Source: CAVUAT01 sp963739545
GTDB taxonomy: Bacteria > Actinomycetota > Thermoleophilia > Solirubrobacterales > 70-9
Assembly: GCA_963739545.1 (NCBI GenBank)
Contig: CAVUAT010000014.1
Span: forward strand, 372,001 to 436,000
Reading direction: 5' to 3'
DNA: 64,000 nt
A program made the translations under genes and the position numbers. How positions within the stretch are numbered: position 1 is the first letter of the stretch; every line of letters starts with the position of its first letter. The notes below the pieces were generated by a model that was given only the letters and a program-made list of their open reading frames with translations, was not told the DNA's origin and made no database searches. Of this stretch, positions 54,107 through 64,000 are shown one piece after another.

Positions 54107-56557
54107 TCACTCGTCGCCTCCCTGCTTCGCTTCGCGCAGCGCCTCGCGCGCCTCGCGCTCCTCCTCGGGGGGCAGCGCCTCGATGGCGGCCTCGGCCGCG
54201 GCGCGGCGGGCCTCCTCCTGGATCGCCTTCTTCTCGCGGTAGCGCGCCTCGGCCGCCTCGCAGGTCGAGGGGTCGAGCTCGCCGTCGACCCGGAAGACGC
54301 CCGCGAGGCCGCCGGAGCTGACGTTCTTCTTGACGATCTTGTCGTCTCCCGCCCAGAACAGCTCAGGCGGGATGCTCGTCTCGCGCCTGATCCGCGGGGT
54401 GACCACGATGTAGTCGTAGTCGCCCTCGTTGACGATGCGGCGGAAGTCCTGGCAGTTGTCGATCTGGCGGAACGTGCCGCGGCGGAGCTCCTCGCCCAGG
54501 TACTGGACGTGGTTCGAGAGGTCGTCGCCGTAGAAGAAGTACTGACCGAAGGCCGATGCGCGCCCGACTACGCCGATGCGTGAGTCGCTGGTGCGCTTCC
54601 CGAACACCTGCAGCGGCTTCCATTCGGGAGTCGAGCGGAAGCCGGCCTCCAACACCGGCGCCACGCTCGCCTCGTAGCGCTCCTCCAGGAACTCCTCGCG
54701 CTGGGTGTCCCCGATCACGATCGTGAGCGCGAGCGCCGCGACCCCGAAGGCCGTCAAGACCCAGCGCCCGATCCCGGCCCGGGCGCCGGCGACGATCAGG
54801 GCGGGAACCGCGACCAGCAGCAGGGCGAGCTCGATCGATTCGTCGAGGTGGCCGTAGTTCCAGCTCGGAGAGGCGTCGATGTCGAAGCCTCCGGTGATGC
54901 TGAAGCGCAGGGTGCCCTGGAGGATGAAGAGGCCGAAGACGCCGATCAGGATCCATGGCCACGGGCGTCGCCGCAGTGCGGGCACGAGCGGCGTGATCGT
55001 GAGGCCGATGATCATCGCCGGAGCGACGTAGCGAAGGTTGGCCTCGAAGCCCGTCGGCTGCCCGAGCCCACCGGAGGCGGTCAGCGGGGTGAACACGTAC
55101 GCGATCGCGGCGAAGATCCCGGTCGCGGCCAGGACTCGCATCAGCTTGCTGCCGCCGCGGAAGAAGGCGAAGACCAGGCCGGCCGCGACGAAGGCGAAGA
55201 TCAGCGGCCAGAGAGGCCCGAGCCCGTCCTTGAGCGGAGGAAAGAAGTAGTCCGCCCAGACGCCGGGGTCGTTGTAGTACTCGCTGAGGCTGTGGGGCTC
55301 GCGCGGGTAGAAGCCGCCCTGGTCGGGCCCCGGGAGGTTGATCGGGCCGATCTTCTCGATCTGCGGGAAAGGGTTGAGCGCGAAGAAGAAGTTGCGGCCG
55401 TACCAGAAGCCTGCCGTGACGAGCATGCCTCCGAGCCAGAAGCCGAGCGCCTTCCACCATCCCTCGCGCCCGCCGAGGTAGGCGACGCCGAGCGTGAGGA
55501 AGCCGATCGCGGCCAGCAGCGTGATCTTGGTGCCGATCCCGAGGCCGGCGGCGAGTCCCGCGAGCAGCAGCGGGCCGGAGCCGACGCCCGCGAGGACGCG
55601 CGGGTCGCCCGCGACGGGCACGTCGGCGACCACGCCCTGCTGCGGGTGATCCTCGTCGGCCTTCGGGTCGAAGCCGGGCCCGCCGTCGGCGGCGAGCGGC
55701 ACCTCCGGGTGGGGCTCGGACGCCGGCGGCTCGGCGGCGCCCGCAATCCGCGGCGTCGCGCGGGCGGTGGCCGCGCCGTTCACCAGGAACGCGATCACGC
55801 ATAAGAGAAAGAAGAGCCCGGCGATGTCGTTCGGCGCGTTTCCGGCCTGCGAGCCGACGAACATCTCGGAGTCGAGCACGACGGCACCGCCGAGCAGGGT
55901 CGCCGTGCCGACCGCGTAGGGGCGCCCGATGCACCACGCCGCGAGCAGCGCGACCGCGAGCCATCCGAGGTTGACGAGCGGCGACAGGAAGTCGGTGTCC
56001 ATCGCGACCATCGGGATCGCGTGCAGAAGCTCGGAGTTCTGCGGGTAGTACCAGGCGGTCAGCTTGAGCGGGTCGGTGAGGTGCAGGGGCCCGACCTCGC
56101 CCGTCTGGGCGAACCGCCCCGAGAAGGACATGTGGTACCAGGTGGTGTCCTGGTAGTACATGCCAGTGTCGAGGGCCTCCTGCGTCGGCTCGGCCCAGTG
56201 GGCGACGACGAGAGCCGAGGCCGCGACGGCGATCACGAGCATCACCGTGCTGGAGCGGACCGCCGGGGACTCCCCGTGTTCGGGCTCGTCGACGCGAGGC
56301 CGGGCCCAGAAGGCGGTGCCGAGGCCGACGATCGCGCAGGCGAGCACCAAAGGCAGCTCCTCGAGCAGGCCGACGAGACCGATCAGCTCGGCGATCACGA
56401 CCAGGGCCGAGAGTCCGAGCACGAACTCGGCGAGGCGCCCGAGGGCACCGGTCCACCCGGGCACGAGCAGGGCCCGGAGGTAGAACGCCCCTGTTCCGAG
56501 GGATGCGACGATCACCGCAAGCTCAGCGGCGCCGAGGAGGTACTGGCTAGTGCTCAA
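54107..56557 (-). CDS. GT-C-like multi-spanning membrane protein, paralog 4 (longest; first gene of the array)
   Basis: 816 residues from a TTG at 56557, which lies in a short direct repeat GGCTCAAATC. Loop 1: LDTGMYYQDTTWYHMSFSGR (Asp130, Asp137, Trp140-His142); then YPQNSELLHAIPMVAMDTDF, CIGRPYAVGTATLLGGAVVL, and a ~60-residue hydrophilic insert (PASEPHPEVPLAADGGPGFD) in a cytoplasmic loop not present in the others. C-terminal soluble part: FYGDDLSNHVQYLGEELRRG, IVNEGDYDYIVVTPRIRRET, FRVDGELDPSTCEAAEARYR. A final ~45-residue Glu/Arg/Ala-rich helix (REKKAIQEEARRAAAEAAIE) follows. Likely gene order is 4, 3, 2, 1 in one transcript, starting 65 bases after ftsB. Confidence 0.75.
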   Translation of the reverse strand: MSTSQYLLGAAELAVIVASLGTGAFYLRALLVPGWTGALGRLAEFVLGLSALVVIAELIGLVGLLEELPLVLACAIVGLGTAFWARPRVDEPEHGESPAVRSSTVMLVIAVAASALVVAHWAEPTQEALDTGMYYQDTTWYHMSFSGRFAQTGEVGPLHLTDPLKLTAWYYPQNSELLHAIPMVAMDTDFLSPLVNLGWLAVALLAAWCIGRPYAVGTATLLGGAVVLDSEMFVGSQAGNAPNDIAGLFFLLCVIAFLVNGAATARATPRIAGAAEPPASEPHPEVPLAADGGPGFDPKADEDHPQQGVVADVPVAGDPRVLAGVGSGPLLLAGLAAGLGIGTKITLLAAIGFLTLGVAYLGGREGWWKALGFWLGGMLVTAGFWYGRNFFFALNPFPQIEKIGPINLPGPDQGGFYPREPHSLSEYYNDPGVWADYFFPPLKDGLGPLWPLIFAFVAAGLVFAFFRGGSKLMRVLAATGIFAAIAYVFTPLTASGGLGQPTGFEANLRYVAPAMIIGLTITPLVPALRRRPWPWILIGVFGLFILQGTLRFSITGGFDIDASPSWNYGHLDESIELALLLVAVPALIVAGARAGIGRWVLTAFGVAALALTIVIGDTQREEFLEERYEASVAPVLEAGFRSTPEWKPLQVFGKRTSDSRIGVVGRASAFGQYFFYGDDLSNHVQYLGEELRRGTFRQIDNCQDFRRIVNEGDYDYIVVTPRIRRETSIPPELFWAGDDKIVKKNVSSGGLAGVFRVDGELDPSTCEAAEARYREKKAIQEEARRAAAEAAIEALPPEEEREAREALREAKQGGDE

Positions 56558-56621
56558 ATCGGCTCAAATCAGAGAAAAACGCGCGAGCAGGACGCCCACG
56601 CGCGAGCCGCGATTCTAGCCC

Positions 56622-56969
56622 TCAGTCGCCCAGCCCGTCGAGCACGTAAGCCTTCTCGCCGGGCTTGACCATCCCCAGCTTTCGCGCCTCGCGCTCCATC
56701 GTCAGCGGGCTCTCGGCGTCGTCGAGCTGCTTCTGCAGCGACGCGTTCTCGGACTTGAGCTCGACCAGACGCTCCTCACCCGCCTTGGAGTCCCTCCAGG
56801 CATCGATCAGGTTCACGACCGGGTTGAGGTAGCTCGCCATGACCCCGGCGAGGACGACCACCAGGGCGATGCGCCCGATGCGGTCCCAGCGGACGCGCGA
56901 CGGCCCAACGCGCCGCTGCACGCGCCGCTTGGGGGCGCGTCGGGGCGCGGCGTAGGCACGGCTGCTCAT
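56622..56969 (-). CDS. Septum formation initiator FtsB/DivIC
   Basis: 115 residues from the ATG at 56969 (an in-frame GTG lies two codons earlier). A basic cytoplasmic start (RRAPKRRVQRRVGPSRVRWD), one transmembrane helix (IALVVVLAGVMASYLNPVVN) and an extracytoplasmic coiled coil (GEERLVELKSENASLQKQLD) ending in EREARKLGMVKPGEKAYVL, the DivIC/FtsB motif. It bridges FtsL and FtsQ in the divisome. It follows eno as in many actinobacteria and is followed by the GT-C-like array. Confidence 0.9.
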   Translation of the reverse strand: MSSRAYAAPRRAPKRRVQRRVGPSRVRWDRIGRIALVVVLAGVMASYLNPVVNLIDAWRDSKAGEERLVELKSENASLQKQLDDAESPLTMEREARKLGMVKPGEKAYVLDGLGD

Positions 56970-57011
56970 GGCCACCGATTCGGCACCCGGGCGCGAATGC
57001 CTGCCGCTTCC

Positions 57012-57118
57012 GTTTCACGCGTACTTAGGGCCCGTCGGCGGATGCCCCGAGGGGTCTCTGTCGAGACAGGTCCCCGCAGGGGCGTCCGCCGACGGGACCT
57101 ACGTGCTGCGCGTGAAAA
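57012..57118. repeat. Long imperfect palindrome spanning the eno stop codon
   Basis: A ~105-bp inverted repeat centred on 57064 (CTGTC-GA-GACAG). The best arms are CCCGTCGGCGGATGCCCC at 57030-57047 and its near-complement around 57076-57093, with an outer match of TTTCACGCG on both sides. Small hairpins occur inside each arm. It contains the eno TAG (57099-57101) in the right arm and ends near the ftsB start. There is no T run, so it is not an ordinary terminator; it may be an mRNA stability element or a palindromic repeat insertion. Confidence 0.6.
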
Positions 57119-58409
57119 CGGAGGCGCCCGGGAACGAGGCGCGGTCGCCGAGCTCGTCGGCGATTCGCAGGAGGCGGTTGTACTTCGCCACCCTGTCGGA
57201 TCTGGACGGCGCGCCCGTTTTGATTTGGCCGGCGCACGTTCCCACGGCGAGGTCGGCGATCGTCGTGTCCTCGGTCTCGCCCGAGCGGTGGCTGATCACG
57301 GCGGTGTAGCCGGCGTCGCGGGCTACCTGGATCGCTTCGAGCGTCTCCGTCAGGGTCCCGATCTGGTTGACCTTCACCAGGATCGAGTTGGCGACGCCGA
57401 GGTCGATGCCCTTGCGCAGGCGCTCGGGGTTCGTCACGAAGAGGTCGTCTCCGACCAGCTGGCATCGGTCGCCGATGGTCCTGGTCAGCAGGCCCCAGCC
57501 GTCCCAATCCTCCTCGTCCATCCCGTCCTCGATCGAGACGATCGGGAAGCGATCGGCCGCCTGCTGCCAGTAGGCGACCATCTCCTCGGCGCTCAGGGAC
57601 CGGTCCTCGTGCTCGAGCACGTAGGAGCCGTCGTCGTAGAGCTCGCTGACGGCCGGGTCCATGGCGATGGAGACGTCGGTCCCCGGGGCGTAGCCGGCGC
57701 CCTCGATGGCGGCGACGAGGAAGTCGAGCGCGGCCTGGTTCGACGGCAGGTCGGGGGCGAAGCCGCCCTCGTCGCCGCCGGCGGTCGATAGGCCCTCGTC
57801 GCTGAGCGCCTTCTTCAGCGCGTGGTAGACCTCGGTCCCCACCCGCAGGGCCTCCTCGAAGCTGAGGCTGCCCGCCGGGACGACCATGAACTCCTGGAAG
57901 TCGATCGAGTTGTCGGCGTGGACACCGCCGTTCAGCACGTTCATCATCGGGACCGGCAGCACGTTCGCCTCGCTGGGCTCCTTCGCGCCCGTCGCGGCGT
58001 AGAGCTCGCCGAGGTATTCGTAGAGCGGCCTGCCGGCTTCGGCTGCGGCAGCCTTGGCGACGGCGAGCGAGACGCCGAGGATCGCGTTGGCGCCGAGGCG
58101 TCCCTTGTTCGGCGTTCCGTCGAGCTCGATCATCGTGCGGTCGAGCGCCGACTGCTCGGCCGCCCGGGCGCCCTTCAGCGCTCCCGCGATCTCGCCGTTG
58201 ACGTTGGCCACGGCCTTCGAGGTCCCCTTGCCGCCCCAGGCGTCGCCGCCGTCGCGAAGCTCGACGGCCTCGAACTCCCCGGTCGATGCCCCCGATGGGA
58301 CGGCCGCCCACCCCGACGCACCGGACTCCAGCACGACCTCGGCCTCGACGGTCGGGTTGCCGCGCGAGTCGAGGACCTGGCGGGCGTGGATGGACTCGAT
58401 CGTGGACAT
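57099..58409 (-). CDS. eno: Enolase
   Basis: 436 residues. It converts 2-phosphoglycerate to phosphoenolpyruvate with Mg2+. All landmarks are present: QVLDSRGNPTVEAEVVLESG, PSGASTGEFEAVELRDG, LPVPMMNVLNGGVHADN, GGDEGGFAPDL (Glu), SIEDGMDEEDW and QLVGDDLFVTN (metal ligands), ILVKVNQIGTLTET (catalytic Lys), SHRSGETEDTTIADLAVG, and KTGAPSRSDRVAKYNRLLRI. The ATG start is typical. The 3' end carries ASVFTRST inside a long palindrome. Confidence 0.97.
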   Translation of the reverse strand: MSTIESIHARQVLDSRGNPTVEAEVVLESGASGWAAVPSGASTGEFEAVELRDGGDAWGGKGTSKAVANVNGEIAGALKGARAAEQSALDRTMIELDGTPNKGRLGANAILGVSLAVAKAAAAEAGRPLYEYLGELYAATGAKEPSEANVLPVPMMNVLNGGVHADNSIDFQEFMVVPAGSLSFEEALRVGTEVYHALKKALSDEGLSTAGGDEGGFAPDLPSNQAALDFLVAAIEGAGYAPGTDVSIAMDPAVSELYDDGSYVLEHEDRSLSAEEMVAYWQQAADRFPIVSIEDGMDEEDWDGWGLLTRTIGDRCQLVGDDLFVTNPERLRKGIDLGVANSILVKVNQIGTLTETLEAIQVARDAGYTAVISHRSGETEDTTIADLAVGTCAGQIKTGAPSRSDRVAKYNRLLRIADELGDRASFPGASVFTRST

Positions 58410-58424
58410 CGCGGGCGCGGCAGT

Positions 58425-59048
58425 TTAGGGGGTAGAAGCCCCGCCGAGGCGCTTCGCGGCGGCGCGTAGGGCCAGCTCGGGATCGACGCCGAGCTCGCGC
58501 GAGCGGCGAACCGTCGCCAGCAGCGCCTCGCCGACCTCGCGCTCGGCCTCGGCCCGCGCCTCGTCCGGCGAGTCCGGTCCCCCGGTCTTCGCCTCCGACG
58601 ACGAGCCGCCGGGGTCTGTGCGCCGCAGCACCTTGCGGGCGTAGAGCAGCGAGGGCAGGTTTTCGGGGATCTCGGCCAGCGGGTCGGCCGAGCGGCCCTC
58701 GATGTCGTGCTTGATCTGCTCCCATTGCTTGAGAACCCCGGCGCTGGTCTCAGTGGATTCGCCCGCAGCCGAAGGCGAGGACGAATCATCGGTGTGAAAG
58801 ACGTGGGGGTGGCGACGGATTAGCTTCGCGGTGCAGGAGTCGGCGACGGCGGCGAGGTCGCCTTCGCCGCGCTCTTCGAGCAGCAGCGACAGAAACACGA
58901 CCTGGAAGAGCACGTCGCCGAGCTCGTCGAGCATCGCCGCGGTGTCGTCGCGCGAGGCTGCGTCAGCCAGCTCGTAGGACTCCTCGACGGTGTGCGGGAC
59001 GATCGAACGCGCGTCCTGCTCGCGGTCCCAGGGGCATTCCCGGCGCAA
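58425..59048 (-). CDS. mazG: MazG-type nucleoside triphosphate pyrophosphohydrolase
   Basis: 207 residues from a TTG at 59048. It hydrolyses NTPs to NMP and pyrophosphate for house-cleaning. The motif E-E-x-x-E and E-x-x-D is complete: HTVEESYELADA and MLDELGDVLFQVVFLS. It has a single, shortened MazG half plus a C-terminal Ala/Glu/Arg helix (ARAEAEREVGEALLATVRRS). Coding-like sequence extends upstream in frame to the SurA-like stop (ARLDEITRRLRRECPWDRE) but without ATG, GTG or TTG, so the true start is unclear. Operon-like position between the SurA-like gene and eno. Confidence 0.85.
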   Translation of the reverse strand: MRRECPWDREQDARSIVPHTVEESYELADAASRDDTAAMLDELGDVLFQVVFLSLLLEERGEGDLAAVADSCTAKLIRRHPHVFHTDDSSSPSAAGESTETSAGVLKQWEQIKHDIEGRSADPLAEIPENLPSLLYARKVLRRTDPGGSSSEAKTGGPDSPDEARAEAEREVGEALLATVRRSRELGVDPELALRAAAKRLGGASTP

Positions 59049-59108
59049 CCGCCGGGTGATCTCGTCGAGCCGCGCTAGGGCGCTCTCAGCGGCGTCGCGT
59101 TCGACGGC

Positions 59109-60491
59109 TCAGCCGCCGGGGGGAGCAGCCTGCGGTGGGGCCTGGCCGGCGCCCGGCTGGACCGGGACCGCCCCACCGGCACCGCCGGGGACGGCTCCGC
59201 CCGGAAGCTGGCCGCCCGCGGGGGCGACGGAGTCGTCACCGGGCGGGTGCGGGCGCTGCGGAGAGCCAGAGGCGACTACGAAGGGGACGAACGAGCCCGG
59301 ATTGATCGGGGCGTTGGAGCGCACTGGAGGCGGACAACCCGTGGTTTCAAGCGCTTGCTTGATCTGCTCCTGCCTCTGATCCTCCGTCACGCCTTCCTGC
59401 TCGGGCGGATTGCATGGATCTTCCTCCCCAGCTGGGACGCCGTCGAAGTTGTCGCAGCGCTCGTTGATGAAGTCCTCGGCGCAGATCGTCACCTCGGTCC
59501 AGCGGTCGCGGTAGTCGGCGAGAAAGGCGCTGAACTGCTCCTGCTGGATCTGGGGCCCGAGCTGCTGGTCGATCTGGGGCTTGGCCTCCTCGAAGGGGAT
59601 CGTCCCGGCCTCGGTCACCGTGTCGACCTGGAAGACGTAGAAGTCCTTCGGGGTCTCGATCGGGCCCTCGACCTCGCCCGTGGTGGCGTCGAAGATCTCG
59701 GTGTTGAGCGGGTCAGGGAACACGCCTTCGGTGACCGCGGTGCGAACGCCGCCGGCGTCCTTGGACGCGGTGTCGGTCGAGAGCTCGGCCGCGACCTTGG
59801 TCCAGTTCTCGGGCGAGTTGTCCTCGCTCAGCTGGTCGAAGGCGTCCTGGGCCACTGCCTCGTCAGGAGCCTGGATGACGCGAATGTCGCGGCTGGCGGG
59901 CCGGGCGAACTGCGCCTCGTTCGCCTCGTAGTAGAGCTTGGCGTCCTCTTCGGAGACCGGCTGCGGCTCGGCGCCGCCGGTGATCTCCTCCTGGATCCTG
60001 GTCGAGAGGAGTTGCAGCTTCACGCGAAGATCGATGTCCTCCTGGGTGAAGCCCGTCTCGGCGAGGAAGTCCTCGTACTCCTTCTCGGTCTTGAAGTTCT
60101 CGGTCTTGGTCTGCTCGAACTCCTGCGCGACCTCTCGCTCGGAGACCTCGATGCCCTGCTCCTCGGCCTCGCCCAGGATCCAGGCGGTGTCGAGCACGTC
60201 GTTGAGCGCCTCGTCGCGGAGCGCCTCGTACTGAGGATCATCGGTGGGAGGGGGCTCCTGCAGCCCCTGGTTCTTGGCGGCCCGCAGCAGCGAGGCGTCG
60301 AAGCTCTCCGTGCTGATCTGGCCGTCCTCGATGAGGCCGTCGACGTTGACGCCCTCGACCACGGCCACGGAGTCGTCGGAGGGGTCCTCCTTGCCGACGC
60401 CCTCGGTGGCAGCGACCAGCGCGACGATGACGACGAACAATGCGCCGAGCACCCCCGCGATCACCTTCTTGTTCCCGCTCTTGCTCCTCAC
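59109..60491 (-). CDS. SurA/PrsA-like peptidyl-prolyl isomerase foldase
   Basis: 460 residues. A membrane anchor or uncleaved signal (KKVIAGVLGALFVVIVALVA) after a basic start, then a SurA-N-like helical chaperone part (DEALNDVLDTAWILGEAEEQ, EQTKTENFKTEKEYEDFLAE, DIDLRVKLQLLSTRIQEEI) and a PpiC/rotamase-like domain (ASRDIRVIQAPDEAVAQDAF, VTEGVFPDPLNTEIF, YVFQVDTVTEAGTIPFEEAK). The C-terminus is Pro/Gly-rich (~100 residues with three Cys) and probably disordered. It folds exported proteins outside the membrane. It follows mfd by 24 bases. Confidence 0.85.
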   Translation of the reverse strand: MRSKSGNKKVIAGVLGALFVVIVALVAATEGVGKEDPSDDSVAVVEGVNVDGLIEDGQISTESFDASLLRAAKNQGLQEPPPTDDPQYEALRDEALNDVLDTAWILGEAEEQGIEVSEREVAQEFEQTKTENFKTEKEYEDFLAETGFTQEDIDLRVKLQLLSTRIQEEITGGAEPQPVSEEDAKLYYEANEAQFARPASRDIRVIQAPDEAVAQDAFDQLSEDNSPENWTKVAAELSTDTASKDAGGVRTAVTEGVFPDPLNTEIFDATTGEVEGPIETPKDFYVFQVDTVTEAGTIPFEEAKPQIDQQLGPQIQQEQFSAFLADYRDRWTEVTICAEDFINERCDNFDGVPAGEEDPCNPPEQEGVTEDQRQEQIKQALETTGCPPPVRSNAPINPGSFVPFVVASGSPQRPHPPGDDSVAPAGGQLPGGAVPGGAGGAVPVQPGAGQAPPQAAPPGG

Positions 60492-60515
60492 GAAGGCGGC
60501 AGCATAGCCGCCAGC

Positions 60516-63933
<3,418 letters not shown>

Positions 63934-63954
63934 TCCTTCGATCCTAGGGAGAGG

Positions 63955-64000
63955 TCAGCTCTGGTAGGGAAGCCCGGGGCCGGTGCGCTGCCACTCGACC
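63955..64000 (-). CDS. C-terminal end of an unidentified protein upstream of mfd
   Basis: An open frame enters from the right edge and ends VEWQRTGPGLPYQS followed by TGA, 22 bases before the mfd start. Codon use fits its neighbours. Too short to identify. Confidence 0.45.
   Translation of the reverse strand, partial: VEWQRTGPGLPYQS

Overview
The window is GC-rich DNA, around 70% by eye, densely coding on both strands with very short gaps. I infer an actinobacterium of the class Thermoleophilia (Solirubrobacterales-like soil lineage). The reasons are: a C1/U72-type initiator tRNA; csrA in an otherwise actinobacterial gene set; an R2lox-type oxidase; the block mfd / SurA-like / mazG / eno / ftsB; and several secreted proteins of types I associate with that group. 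There is no rRNA, no CRISPR array and no complete transposase or integrase. Two tRNA genes are present: initiator tRNA-Met and tRNA-Leu(UAA).

Layout. 1-600: tail of a surface protein with a bacterial-repeat domain, then a 5' fragment of a gamma-glutamyltransferase gene joined to foreign sequence. 600-13186: a region bounded by the intact tRNA-fMet gene and two partial copies of its 3' half (743-762, 10445-10486), each next to the same terminator hairpin and to short tandem repeats. This looks like two successive integrations at one tRNA site. The inner DNA carries a carbon-oxidation set (NDH-2, GH15 glucosidase/trehalase-like, Zwf, aldose epimerase, flavoprotein, SMP-30 lactonase-like, PfkB kinase) and a flavin-linked oxidase divergent from an HxlR regulator. 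13.3-21.1 kb: ppx/gppA, a marR-MFS exporter operon, an FAD oxidase, a secreted protein, a cold-shock protein and typA. 21.1-34.2 kb: M20 peptidase, xseAB, DEAD-box helicase, GT4 glycosyltransferase, phosphodiester glycosidase, aldo/keto reductase, TPP enzyme and class III cyclase. Most of these genes are interrupted by single-base frameshifts. 34.5-47.4 kb: small metabolic and regulatory genes, including an ECF sigma factor fused to a zinc anti-sigma motif, R2lox, an OMT, a rhomboid-like protein, a YbdK-type ligase, class I aldolase, SNase and csrA. 47.5-56.6 kb: four tandem paralogous multi-spanning membrane proteins resembling GT-C glycosyltransferases. 56.6-64 kb: ftsB, eno, mazG, SurA-like foldase and mfd, all on the minus strand.

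How the genes work together. The 2.2-5.6 kb genes form a translationally coupled set (zwf, GH15, ndh) that would hydrolyse glucosides, oxidise glucose 6-phosphate and return electrons to quinone. The neighbouring epimerase, lactonase-like protein and sugar kinase fit the same theme. The 47-57 kb minus-strand run places the GT-C-like array directly downstream of ftsB, which suggests envelope glycan or lipid-linked sugar work.

Caution on sequence quality. At least five broken reading frames are restored by removing one base from a G or C run of four or five (27927, 29129, 29811, 32742, 63666). I therefore read most frameshifts in this window as consensus errors, not real pseudogenes. The damaged genes are annotated over their full inferred span and the breaks are stated.
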